Assembly: GCA_904419035.1 (NCBI GenBank) | Contig: CAJFQL010000002.1 | Span: 1 to 64,000 of the forward strand | Direction: 5' to 3' | DNA from: Heritagella caecorum | Lineage (GTDB): Bacteria > Bacillota > Clostridia > Oscillospirales > Acutalibacteraceae | Length of the DNA: 64,000 nt | Part shown: positions 16,707 through 24,673 of the stretch, in pieces | How the letters are laid out: each line of letters begins with the position of its first letter | Numbering within the stretch: the stretch's first letter is position 1 | The notes under the pieces: generated by a model | Told to the model about the DNA's origin: nothing | What the model saw: the letters and a program-made list of their open reading frames with translations, nothing else | Databases searched by the model: none | Translations under genes and position numbers: made by a program

Positions 16707-18491
16707 ATGGCAGAATTGGTATCGGGGCTCCACCGCACCCATTATTGCGGGGAGCTTCGCATGGAACATGTGGGACAGAAAGAAACGGTGTTTGGCTGGG
16801 TACAGCGTCAGCGGGACCTGGGCGGGCTGATCTTTATCGACCTGCGCGACCGTACGGGTATTGTACAGCTGACGTTTGACGACGCCACCGACCCCGAAAT
16901 TTTCCGCAAAGCGGCTTCCTGCCGGTCGGAATTTGTGCTGGCGGCTTGCGGTGTGGTGCGCGAACGGGACGCCAAAACCGATAAGATTCCCACCGGTGAC
17001 GTGGAAATTTACGTGACCGAACTGCGGATTTTGAATAAAGCCGAAACGCCGCCCTTTGAGATCGTGGAACATTCCAACGTAAAAGAAGACTTGCGGCTGA
17101 AATACCGGTATCTCGACCTGCGGCGGCCGGATTTGCAGAAAAATATCCTGATGCGTCACAAGATCGCCAAGATCACCCGTGACTATTTTGACGAAAATGG
17201 GTTTATTGAAATCGAAACCCCCATGCTCATGCGCAGCACGCCGGAAGGCGCCCGGGACTTTTTGGTGCCCAGCCGCATTCACAAGGGCTCGTTCTATGCC
17301 CTGCCCCAGTCGCCCCAGCTGTACAAGCAGCTGTCCATGGTGGCCGGTTTTGACCGGTATATGCAGATTGCCCGCTGCTTCCGGGACGAAGATCTGCGGG
17401 CCGACCGCCAGCCGGAATTCACCCAGATCGACCTGGAAATGTCCTTTGTGGATATGGAAGACATTCTGGCCATTGGCGAAGGGTTCATGGAGCGGGTCTT
17501 CCGCGAAGCGCTGGGGGTGGACATCCCGCTGCCGCTGCCCCGGCTGACGTATCAGCAGGCGATGGAGCGGTATGGCAGTGATAAACCCGATACGCGCTTT
17601 GGCATGGAACTGATCGACCTGAGCGATTTGGTCAAAGACTGCGGCTTTGGCGTATTCAGCAGTGCCGTGCAGGGCGGCGGCAGTGTGCGGTGCATCACGG
17701 CGAAAAACGCCGTGGATACCCTGACCCGCAAGGAAATCGACAAGCTGACGGAAATGATCCGCGGCATTGGCGGCAAAGGCCTTGCGTGGATTCGCATGGC
17801 CAAAGACGGCATGAAGTGCTCGTTCCAGAAGTTCATGACGGAAGACGAAATGCAGGCCATTCTGCAGCGCGCCGGGGCCGAAACCGGCGACGTGGTGCTG
17901 ATTGTAGCCGACACGAAAACCAGCCATGTATTGCCCCAGCTGGGACAGCTGCGCCTGACCGTAGCCGATAAACTGAAGATTGAGCGCAAAGGGTATAACC
18001 TGCTGTGGATTGTGGAATTCCCGTTCTTTGAATACGACGAAGATCTGGGACAGTATGTGGCCATGCACCATCCCTTCACGGCGCCCATGGACGAATGCCT
18101 GCCGTATTTGGAAAGCGACAAGGGCCGTGTGCGCGCCAAGTGCTATGACTTGGTGCTAAACGGCATCGAGCTCGCTTCCGGTTCCATCCGCATTACCGAC
18201 CCCGAGCTGCAGAACCGGATTTTCGAACTGCTGGGTATGTCGGACGAAGAAGCGTACGAAAAATTCGGCTTTTTGTTGGATGCGTTCCGCTTTGGTGCTC
18301 CACCTCACGGCGGTATGGGCCTGGGGCTGGACCGGCTGGTTATGCAGATGCTGGGTTGTGAAAGCCTGCGGGATGTGGTGGCGTTCCCGAAGGTGCAGAA
18401 CGCGACGGAACTGATGACCATGGCTCCCAGCCCGGTAGACGGCCAGCAGCTGGAAGATTTGGGCATTGCTGTGACAAAAACCGAGGAGTAA
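16707..18491 (+). CDS. aspS: aspartyl-tRNA synthetase
   Basis: A 594-residue bacterial-type AspRS. An N-terminal OB-fold (KETVFGWVQRQRDLGGLIFIDLRDRTG pattern from about residue 20) is followed by motif 1 and motif 2 (PEGARDFLVPSR at ~178, QIARCFRDEDLRADRQPEFTQ at ~220), the GAD insertion domain (~290-420) and motif 3 (GGMGLGLDRLVM at ~534). Length matches the ~590-residue bacterial form. It is transcribed with hisS from the T-box leader; the leader's apparent reading of tRNA-Asp suggests this gene, not hisS, sets the control. Ribosome site CAGGAGG upstream. Confidence 0.96.
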   Translation: MAELVSGLHRTHYCGELRMEHVGQKETVFGWVQRQRDLGGLIFIDLRDRTGIVQLTFDDATDPEIFRKAASCRSEFVLAACGVVRERDAKTDKIPTGDVEIYVTELRILNKAETPPFEIVEHSNVKEDLRLKYRYLDLRRPDLQKNILMRHKIAKITRDYFDENGFIEIETPMLMRSTPEGARDFLVPSRIHKGSFYALPQSPQLYKQLSMVAGFDRYMQIARCFRDEDLRADRQPEFTQIDLEMSFVDMEDILAIGEGFMERVFREALGVDIPLPLPRLTYQQAMERYGSDKPDTRFGMELIDLSDLVKDCGFGVFSSAVQGGGSVRCITAKNAVDTLTRKEIDKLTEMIRGIGGKGLAWIRMAKDGMKCSFQKFMTEDEMQAILQRAGAETGDVVLIVADTKTSHVLPQLGQLRLTVADKLKIERKGYNLLWIVEFPFFEYDEDLGQYVAMHHPFTAPMDECLPYLESDKGRVRAKCYDLVLNGIELASGSIRITDPELQNRIFELLGMSDEEAYEKFGFLLDAFRFGAPPHGGMGLGLDRLVMQMLGCESLRDVVAFPKVQNATELMTMAPSPVDGQQLEDLGIAVTKTEE

Positions 18492-18520
18492 GAAAGAAAA
18501 CAGGGGAGGAACATACCATC

Positions 18521-19330
18521 ATGGAACAGACGCTGTATCGGGTGGAAAAAATCGCCGACGGTACATGGCACATTGACGAAGGCGGGCTGGATGCACTGTA
18601 TGTGGTGGAAGGGACCGACCGCGCCGTGTTGATTGATACGGGCAGCGGAACCGGTGATTTGGATGCACTGGTGCGGTCCCTGACCGAGAAACCGTATGAG
18701 GTGTATTTAACCCACGGGCATGTCGACCATGCCGGTGGCATCCGGCAGTTTGCCCGGGCCCATTTGCACCCCGGGGACATCGAGCTGGCCCGCAGCATTA
18801 CGTTGGAAGGGCGGCAGGCTTATGCTGAATCGGTGTGCGGCCATGTGCCCGAGAAGATGCCGGCTGGCGGGGCCTTTCCCGTCATAGAACCGCTGTATGA
18901 CGGGGAGAAGGTGGACCTGGGCGGACGCACGCTGGAGGTTATGGCCACCCCCGGCCATACGGCCGGGTCGGTGTGCTTTTTGGACCGCGACCGCCGGATT
19001 TTATTTGCGGGGGATACCCTGCAGGGGCTGGAACTGATTTGCGCCCCTGGGGAAGACCGGAAAGCGGTGCTCGCCACCTGGATGCATAAGGTGGAAGAAC
19101 TCAAAGCCCTGCATACGGAGTATGACCAGATTGCGGGCGGACACGGTGCCGTGGATGACGCGAACCCCGACAATTTGCTGGCGCTGGGCCGCGGTATTTT
19201 GGAGGGTACGGTTCCGGGTGAGGAAGAAGACATCCATATTTTCCATGCCACGTTTTACCATTACGGCCCGGTGTGCCTGATGATGGACGAAAAACCGCAG
19301 ATTGTAACCAAAGAGGAGGGGACCGCGTGA
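18521..19330 (+). CDS. metallo-beta-lactamase-fold hydrolase
   Basis: A 269-residue MBL-fold protein, likely glyoxalase-II or thioesterase-like. The zinc motif THGHVDHAG gives His65, His67, Asp69 and His70. Further ligands fit TPGHTAG (~147), the bridging Asp in FAGDTLQG (~167) and GGHGAVDD (~208). No signal peptide. It sits 29 bases after aspS and overlaps the upstream start of the chromate-type transporter by four bases (GTGA), so it is likely co-transcribed with that pair. The substrate cannot be read from sequence. Confidence 0.85.
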   Translation: MEQTLYRVEKIADGTWHIDEGGLDALYVVEGTDRAVLIDTGSGTGDLDALVRSLTEKPYEVYLTHGHVDHAGGIRQFARAHLHPGDIELARSITLEGRQAYAESVCGHVPEKMPAGGAFPVIEPLYDGEKVDLGGRTLEVMATPGHTAGSVCFLDRDRRILFAGDTLQGLELICAPGEDRKAVLATWMHKVEELKALHTEYDQIAGGHGAVDDANPDNLLALGRGILEGTVPGEEEDIHIFHATFYHYGPVCLMMDEKPQIVTKEEGTA

Positions 19331-19344
19331 AAGAACTGTGAGTC

Positions 19345-19866
19345 ATGTTTCTTACTTTCTGCCGGATTGGCGGGCTGACATTTGGCGGCGGGTACGCCAT
19401 GCTGCCCATGCTGCAGCGGGAAGTGGTGGAAAAATACCACTGGGCTACCGATGAAGAACTGATGGACTATTATGCCATCGGTCAATGTACGCCGGGGATT
19501 ATTGCGGTGAATACCGCCACGTTTATCGGGTACCGGCGCAAGGGGATTCCCGGGGCTATTTTTGCCACGTTAGGCGTGATTTTCCCTTCGCTGTGCATTA
19601 TTACGGTGATTGCCGCGTGTTTGCAGAATTTTTCCCATATCATCTATGTGCAGCAGGCCTTTGCGGGCATTCGGGTGGCCGTATGTGCGCTGATTCTGGA
19701 TGCCATTGTGAAGCTGTGGAAGAAGAACGTAAAATCCGTGTGGGGCATCGCCCTGTTCCTGATCGTGTTGGCCGTCATGATTGCGCTGGATGCATCGCCC
19801 ATTTTGGTGGTCATTGGCGCAGCACTGGTTGGCCTGGGCCTTGGCAGAGCAGGGGTGAAGGTCTGA
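19345..19866 (+). CDS. chromate-type transporter, first half, with a TGA interrupting the expected start
   Basis: A 173-residue membrane protein of the short ChrA (CHR) family, with motifs GGLTFGGGYAMLPML and GQCTPGIIAVNTATF. The expected start is a GTG at 19327, overlapping the upstream stop as GTGA and preceded by GAGGAGGGG. From it the frame reads M-K-E-L-TGA-V-M-F-L-T-F. The TGA (19339-19341) falls where the partner gene has Trp (M-I-V-L-W-E-L-F). The listed ATG at 19345 has no ribosome site. So the gene may be inactivated by one base (TGG to TGA), translated poorly from 19345, or hit by a sequencing error. The rest of the frame is intact. These pairs export chromate or an unknown anion. 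Confidence 0.75.
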   Translation: MFLTFCRIGGLTFGGGYAMLPMLQREVVEKYHWATDEELMDYYAIGQCTPGIIAVNTATFIGYRRKGIPGAIFATLGVIFPSLCIITVIAACLQNFSHIIYVQQAFAGIRVAVCALILDAIVKLWKKNVKSVWGIALFLIVLAVMIALDASPILVVIGAALVGLGLGRAGVKV

Positions 19867-19867
19867 T

Positions 19868-20437
19868 ATGATCGTTTTGTGGGAACTGTTTTTCGAATTC
19901 TTTAAAGCCGGTCTGTTTGCTGTGGGCGGCGGATTGGCGACACTGCCGTTTTTGTACGACATTGCGTCGCGCTATGACTGGATGAGCGTGGAAAGCATTA
20001 CCGACATGGTCGCCATTTCGGAATCCACCCCGGGACCGCTGGGCGTGAATATGGCGACCTATGCCGGGTATCATGCCTATGGCGTGTTAGGCGGGGTGGT
20101 TGCCACCTTTGCTCTGGTGCTGCCATCCATCATTGTGATTGTGATTGTCGCCAAAATCCTGGAAAAATTTAAGGAAAACCGGCTGGTAAAAGATACGTTT
20201 GCCGGGCTTCGCCCGTGCGTGACCGCCATGATTGCGGCTGCCTGCTGGCAAGTCATGGAAACCACCCTGTTTACCATTGGGGACTTTATGAAAACTATGA
20301 ACCCCGCCGACCTCATCAACTACAAAGCCATGTGTCTGTTCATTTTGTGTTATTGGCTGATGCGGCGGTATAAAAAGCACCCGGTGGTGTACATTGGCGG
20401 CGCGGCCGTGTGCGGCATTGTTTTTCAAATGGCATAA
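19868..20437 (+). CDS. chromate-type transporter, second half
   Basis: A 189-residue partner of the preceding gene, with the same N-terminal signature (FKAGLFAVGGGLATLPFL, then ESTPGPLGVNMATYAGY). About five hydrophobic segments. Short CHR proteins work as a pair of oppositely oriented halves that together equal one full ChrA. The start lies 1 base after the upstream stop. The physiological substrate in gut-type anaerobes is not established. Confidence 0.88.
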   Translation: MIVLWELFFEFFKAGLFAVGGGLATLPFLYDIASRYDWMSVESITDMVAISESTPGPLGVNMATYAGYHAYGVLGGVVATFALVLPSIIVIVIVAKILEKFKENRLVKDTFAGLRPCVTAMIAAACWQVMETTLFTIGDFMKTMNPADLINYKAMCLFILCYWLMRRYKKHPVVYIGGAAVCGIVFQMA

Positions 20438-20493
20438 AAAACGGAACATTTTGGTAGGACACTGCATACCATGAAGTAAGGAGGGCCGCAGGT

Positions 20494-21072
20494 ATGGAAA
20501 AAATGGTGGATCAAATCCAAACAACCCGGGATCGCTGGTTTTTAAATCTGCACACCGGGCATACAATCGATGGGCGTAGGCCTTGCCTAGCGGCCCGATG
20601 GCCGTGGCTGAGTGACGCCGCGGTATTCCAGTCGGTAACGGTGGACGAAACCGGCATGGGTTTCCAGTTTTCGGATGGCCACGCGCTGACGGCAGAAGAA
20701 GTGCTGTGCGCGCTGTTTGGGGCCCAAAACCGGGAAGAACTGGGGCCTACAAGCCATGCCGGTACACCGGATGAAACCTGGATGGATTCGCTAAAAACGA
20801 ATGCCAGCGGCACTCCGTGGATCCGCGATGTCAATCCTCTGGACGGCGGGTGTATTTTTATCACCCTGGCGGCAGGGGCGCGCATTACGCTGGATCTGCA
20901 TGAACTGGATGGGTACGAAGCGTACAGCTGGTTGCGCAATCCGCTTGTCAGCTCCCAAATCCGTACGGATGGGGGCCGGCTATTGTTTGGCGGGCGGTAT
21001 TTTATGACCGCCGGCGAGCTCTTTGACCGGCTCTTGCAAAAGCCCCAGGGCCCCCGTACCCGGCTGTTATGA
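20494..21072 (+). CDS. hypothetical protein, 192 aa
   Basis: I do not recognise this family. The protein is soluble, with no signal peptide or membrane segment, acidic to neutral and rich in Trp, Gly and Leu. Visible features are HALTAEEVLCALFG near residue 62, an internal stretch with NPLDGGCIFITLAAGARITLD and a C-terminal FDRLLQK helix. No catalytic motif stands out. AAGGAGGG lies 12 bases before the ATG. It is on the same strand as the transporter pair but ends just before a promoter for the next unit. Codon use looks like its neighbours. Confidence 0.6.
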   Translation: MEKMVDQIQTTRDRWFLNLHTGHTIDGRRPCLAARWPWLSDAAVFQSVTVDETGMGFQFSDGHALTAEEVLCALFGAQNREELGPTSHAGTPDETWMDSLKTNASGTPWIRDVNPLDGGCIFITLAAGARITLDLHELDGYEAYSWLRNPLVSSQIRTDGGRLLFGGRYFMTAGELFDRLLQKPQGPRTRLL

Positions 21073-21113
21073 AAGTTCGGAGGTAATTTCTTGCAAAAAA
21101 AAGAAAAAAGTCA

Positions 21114-21142
21114 TTGACAATCTGTGCAAAGCGTGGTATCCT
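21114..21142 (+). promoter_or_regulatory. promoter of the T-box/ECF transporter operon
   Basis: Perfect TTGACA (21114-21119), 17 bases, TATCCT (21137-21142), directly before the T-box leader. Confidence 0.75.
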
Positions 21143-21149
21143 AGGAACA

Positions 21150-21440
21150 ACTCAAATAACTTTAAACCAGTGAAGTGGAGATCACACCGAAAGCGCACCT
21201 ACAGAGAGCGGGCGATGATGGAAATCCCGTGGAAAGGCGGATCGGCAAATGGACCACAGAGGGCGAGGCGAAAGGCTGGCTGTCAGCTGAGTATCTGAGA
21301 CGGGTGCCCCCGTTACGGGCAAGAAATGTGTTGGCATTTCGCAAGAGCGGTTCTGTTGGATGCAGCAGGGCAAGTAAGGTGGTACCGCAGATTTTTCTAG
21401 ATCTGTCCTTAAAGAAATTTAAGGACAGATTTTTTTATTT
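21150..21440 (+). ncRNA. T-box leader controlling an ECF transporter (Trp or Met specifier)
   Basis: Stem I base GTGG/CCAC and inner helix CCGA/TCGG bracket a loop whose 3' strand is CAAATGGA. The usual rule (codon, then A, then helix) gives TGG (Trp, 21250-21252); ATG (Met, 21249-21251) overlaps it. The AGAGAG bulge and ATGGAAA apical motif are present. The T-box is AAGGTGGTACCGCAG (21376-21390). Its TGGT pairs with A73, which suits tRNA-Met better than tRNA-Trp (G73, only a U-G pair). A terminator (21401-21413 with 21418-21430) and T-run precede the S-component gene. The class is certain; the amino acid is not. Confidence 0.88.
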
Positions 21441-21569
21441 TCGGGCTTCTTATTTTGCCAGTCTGATGCGGCAGAAATGACGCGCCGGCGTGCACGCATT
21501 TCTCTCTTCCGGATGGTGCAGACGGAAGGGAAGGCCAGAATTTCTGCACACAGAAAGGAAAACAGAACC

Positions 21570-22118
21570 ATGGAAAAAAGAAGCGTTATCGTTGAACAGA
21601 AGAAAGGATTGCGGGATCTGAATAACCTGATCCTCGTCGGGGTGCTCATGGCAGTGGGCATTGTACTGCGGCTTCTAGCCGGGGTCATCAATGTGGGCGG
21701 CTTCCACCCGAATTTCCTGATTGCCACCTACTGCCTGGCTATTTTGCTGGTGCGGCCCAATTTTCTTGAATCTGTCATTATCGGCATCCTGTCCGGTGTG
21801 ATTAGCCAGATCGGCACGTCCATGGCATGGATTGGGATTGTGTCGGAAACCATCGGGGCCGTTGTCATGTTCCTGCTAATTTTCATCCCCATGCACGTAG
21901 GGAAACTGAATCTGCAGCCCATCGTGTGCACGCTGCTGACCACGCTCATTAGTGGATTTGCTTTTATCGGTATGGCGGCGCTGGTGTATGTAAACCCCAT
22001 GTCTATGGCGCAGTTTATTAGCATGGCCCTGACCACCCTGGTTACCGCGGCCCTCAACTGTGTGATTGTACAGATTCTGGTGCTGCCGCTGCGCGGGATT
22101 TTGAAAAAAGACGAATAA
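21570..22118 (+). CDS. ECF transporter substrate-binding S component, amino-acid specific (Trp or Met candidate)
   Basis: A 182-residue integral membrane protein with five to six hydrophobic segments. The pattern VGGFHPNFLIATYCLAILL followed by IIGILSGVISQIGTS recalls tryptophan-transporter (TrpP-like) S components. ATG 21570 has AAAGGAA 9 bases upstream; an upstream in-frame ATG at 21477 would add a basic, non-conserved stretch running out of the T-box region. Placed first in an operon with its own two ATPases and T protein, so it is a dedicated (group I) ECF system. The T-box means uptake rises when the cognate tRNA is uncharged, which points to an amino acid or close precursor as substrate. 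Confidence 0.8.
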   Translation: MEKRSVIVEQKKGLRDLNNLILVGVLMAVGIVLRLLAGVINVGGFHPNFLIATYCLAILLVRPNFLESVIIGILSGVISQIGTSMAWIGIVSETIGAVVMFLLIFIPMHVGKLNLQPIVCTLLTTLISGFAFIGMAALVYVNPMSMAQFISMALTTLVTAALNCVIVQILVLPLRGILKKDE

Positions 22119-22130
22119 GAAAAATAAAAA

Positions 22131-22165
22131 AAGAAAGGCGGGCGGTTACCGTCCGCTTTTCTTTA
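22131..22165 (+). other. hairpin between S component and first ATPase
   Basis: GAAAGGCGGGCGG, a three-base loop, then CCGTCCGCTTTTC and TTT. It could act as a partial terminator that lowers ATPase/T-protein expression relative to the S component. Confidence 0.45.
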
Positions 22166-22192
22166 TGAACCACGGCGAAAGGAGCCACCCCC

Positions 22193-23053
22193 ATGATCGA
22201 AATTAGCAAAATGGGCTTTCAATACAGTGGCAGCGACCGTATGGCGCTGCGGGACATCAACCTCACCATACAAGACGGAGAGTTTGTGGGTTTGATCGGC
22301 GTTTCGGGCGCCGGAAAAACCAGCCTGACCCATACGCTGACCGGTATGATTCCCCATCACTACAAAGGCGACTTTTACGGCAGTGTACGGGTCAACGGCA
22401 TGGATACTGTGGAGTGCCGGGGCGAAGATCTCTATCGAATTGTGGGCAGCGTGTTCCAGGATATTGACAGCCAGATGGTGGCTTCCGTTGTGGAAGATGA
22501 AATTTTATATGGGCTGGAAAACTTTGGCTTTTCCCGGGAAGAAATCAGCGAACGGCTGGAAAATGTACTGGATACATTGGGCATCCGTGATCTTCGGTAC
22601 CGGGCGCTGTCGTCCCTGTCGGGCGGACAAAAACAAAAAGTGGCCATTGCGGCTATTGTGGCACTCCGGCCTCAGATTATCGTATTGGATGAACCTACAG
22701 GGGAGCTCGATCCCGAAAGCAGTTTGCAGATTTTCCGCCTGCTGCGGCAATTAAATAAAGAATTTGGCATTACGGTGCTGATTGTGGAACAAAAGATTAT
22801 GCTGCTGTGCGAATACGTCGACCGCATGATTGTGATGAACGAAGGAGCCATTGTATTTGATGGCCCGGCCCGGGATGTGGTTCGCCATACGTCTACATTT
22901 GAAGACATCGGTATCAATGTGCCCCGGGTCGTGACCCTATGCGGGCAACTGCAGAAAAAAGGGCTGTACAACGGACAGGTGCCGCTGAATGTGGAAGAAG
23001 GCGAAAAAATGGTAAGGGAGGTGCTGCGTGGTGGCCGCCATGCTGGAATTTGA
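22193..23053 (+). CDS. ECF transporter ATP-binding protein (first EcfA)
   Basis: A 286-residue ABC ATPase. Walker A GVSGAGKTS (~37-45), Q-loop VFQDIDSQM (~87), signature LSSLSGGQKQKVA (~140), Walker B IIVLDEPTGELDP (~162), and switch region IVEQK (~196), where the usual H-loop His is replaced by Gln. The Q in place of H together with the second ATPase's odd signature suggests one canonical and one degenerate ATP site in the dimer. Overlaps the next gene by 26 bases. Confidence 0.88.
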   Translation: MIEISKMGFQYSGSDRMALRDINLTIQDGEFVGLIGVSGAGKTSLTHTLTGMIPHHYKGDFYGSVRVNGMDTVECRGEDLYRIVGSVFQDIDSQMVASVVEDEILYGLENFGFSREEISERLENVLDTLGIRDLRYRALSSLSGGQKQKVAIAAIVALRPQIIVLDEPTGELDPESSLQIFRLLRQLNKEFGITVLIVEQKIMLLCEYVDRMIVMNEGAIVFDGPARDVVRHTSTFEDIGINVPRVVTLCGQLQKKGLYNGQVPLNVEEGEKMVREVLRGGRHAGI

Positions 23054-23840
23054 TCATGTACACTTTGGATATGGCCGGGCGGTCATTCTGCCGGACCTGA
23101 GTTTTACCATCGAAAAGGGCGATATGGTGGCGCTGATCGGCGCTAACGGCGCGGGCAAATCCACCGTCAGCCGGTTGTGCAACGGGTTGTTACTGCCCAG
23201 TAAGGGCCATGTGCGGGTGACCGGTATGGACACCAAAAAAGTGCGCACCAGCGCCCTGGCCCGGAAAATTGGTTTTCTATTTCAGAATCCTGACCGCCAG
23301 ATCTGCAAAAACACAGTATATGACGAATTGGCGTTTGGCCTGCAGGTACAGGGCGTTAGCGAAGCGGAACAAAAAGAGCGGGTGGAAAAAGCGTTGGAAA
23401 CCTTCCACCTGGACCCAAAATGGGAACCGTTTACCCGGTCCCGCGGGGAGCGGCAGCGCATTGCGCTGGCGTCGGTGCTGATCCACGAACCGGAACTGAT
23501 TATTTTGGACGAACCCACTACGGGGCTGGATTACCGGGAATGCACCGAAATTATGGAGTATGTAACGGCGTTAAACCGGGAAAAGCAGACAACGGTGCTG
23601 ATGGTTTCCCACGATATGGAATTGGTGCAAAGTTACGCAAAACGGGTTTTGGTACTGTCAGGCGGGCAGCTGCTGGGTGACGGCCCGGTGCGGCAAATCA
23701 TGAAGGACGAACAGACACTGCACGCGGCCAAAGTGATGCCGGCCCAGATCCCGGCGCTGGCACTGCGGTTTGGCGATACATTTTCCGATGTGTACACGGT
23801 GGCCGATATGGTAGCGGCCCTGGAAAAGGAGCGTGGCTGA
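23028..23840 (+). CDS. ECF transporter ATP-binding protein (second EcfA)
   Basis: A 270-residue ABC ATPase partnering the preceding one. Walker A GANGAGKST (~40), Q-loop FLFQNPDRQI (~83), Walker B LIILDEPTTGLD (~162) and H-loop VSHDMEL (~195) are intact. The signature LSGGQ is replaced by SRGERQRIA (~139-147). GTG 23028 has AGGGAGG 6 bases upstream; GTG 23031 or ATG 23040 are possible too. Together with the first ATPase it forms the heterodimeric motor for the S/T components. Confidence 0.86.
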   Translation: MVAAMLEFDHVHFGYGRAVILPDLSFTIEKGDMVALIGANGAGKSTVSRLCNGLLLPSKGHVRVTGMDTKKVRTSALARKIGFLFQNPDRQICKNTVYDELAFGLQVQGVSEAEQKERVEKALETFHLDPKWEPFTRSRGERQRIALASVLIHEPELIILDEPTTGLDYRECTEIMEYVTALNREKQTTVLMVSHDMELVQSYAKRVLVLSGGQLLGDGPVRQIMKDEQTLHAAKVMPAQIPALALRFGDTFSDVYTVADMVAALEKERG

Positions 23841-23841
23841 T

Positions 23842-24609
23842 ATGGGCAATATCTTGGAATTTGTGCCGGGCGATTCCTTTTTGCACCGGCTGAACCCCAT
23901 TACAAAAATTGTGCTGGCTTTTCTGTTTTGTATTTGCAGCCTGCTTTCCAATAATCTGCTGATTCAAGTGGGGCTGTTGGCATTTTTGATGATTATCGCC
24001 TTTGCGGCAGGCATCGGTGAAAAGGCCATGGGGCTGCTGCGCACGCTGCTATTTTTCTGTATTTTAATGATTATTTTGCAGCTGATTTTCATGCGCGGCG
24101 GGGTGGGATACCTGGTCCTGCCCGGAGGGTTCCCGCTGGTAACCAGCGACGGGCTTTACTATGCGGCGCTGTTTACCCTGCGGATTATCAACGCGACGCT
24201 GCCCCTTTTGATGATGTTTGCGATTACCCAGATGAATGACCTCACCAACGCGATGGTGAACCGGCTGCACGTGCCCTACCGGTACATGTTCATCCTAACG
24301 ACGGCGTTCCGGTTTATCCCCATTTTGGCCGGGGAATTCCACGACATTATGGATGCCCAAAAGGCCCGGGGGGTGGAATTCGATACCCGCAACATCTTTA
24401 AAAAGATTGGACTGATTGTGCCTTTGTGCGTGCCGCTGCTGGTTTCCTCGGTGAAAAAAGTCGATAGCGGCGCCGTATCCGCCCAGGTGCGGGGCTTTTC
24501 CCTGCGGACAAGAGGGGCGGGATACAAAGCGTACCCGTTCCGGCTGGGCGATTTGCTGGCCCTCCTCTTACTGGCCGCCATGATCGTGTTGCTTGTATTT
24601 TTCGGTTAA
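23842..24609 (+). CDS. ecfT: ECF transporter transmembrane T protein
   Basis: A 255-residue membrane protein with about five hydrophobic segments. It carries the coupling-helix motifs typical of EcfT: DAQKARGVEFDT (~170) and SAQVRGFSLRTRGAGY (~213), each with the Ala-Arg-Gly core that docks on the ATPases. ATG 23842 has AAAGGAG 10 bases upstream; an in-frame GTG at 23833 is too close to that site. It ends the operon before a strong terminator. Confidence 0.88.
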   Translation: MGNILEFVPGDSFLHRLNPITKIVLAFLFCICSLLSNNLLIQVGLLAFLMIIAFAAGIGEKAMGLLRTLLFFCILMIILQLIFMRGGVGYLVLPGGFPLVTSDGLYYAALFTLRIINATLPLLMMFAITQMNDLTNAMVNRLHVPYRYMFILTTAFRFIPILAGEFHDIMDAQKARGVEFDTRNIFKKIGLIVPLCVPLLVSSVKKVDSGAVSAQVRGFSLRTRGAGYKAYPFRLGDLLALLLLAAMIVLLVFFG

Positions 24610-24623
24610 AAAGAGATAAGAAA

Positions 24624-24656
24624 AAATCCCCGCCTTCTTTACGAAGGCGGGGATTT
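24624..24656. terminator. bidirectional terminator between ecfT and pckG
   Basis: A 14-bp perfect stem (24624-24637 with 24643-24656) flanked by A-run and T-run. It serves ecfT on the plus strand and pckG on the minus strand, which converge here. Confidence 0.92.
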
Positions 24657-24673
24657 TTATTTAGCACAGTCGC

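Noticed and set aside
19339..19341. Selenocysteine at the TGA in the chromate-type transporter
   Set aside because: The aligned position is Trp in the partner gene, and no hairpin like a bacterial SECIS was seen directly after the TGA. Loss or error is simpler.
22131..22165. Riboswitch between the S component and the ATPase
   Set aside because: Only a simple hairpin; no aptamer core recognised.
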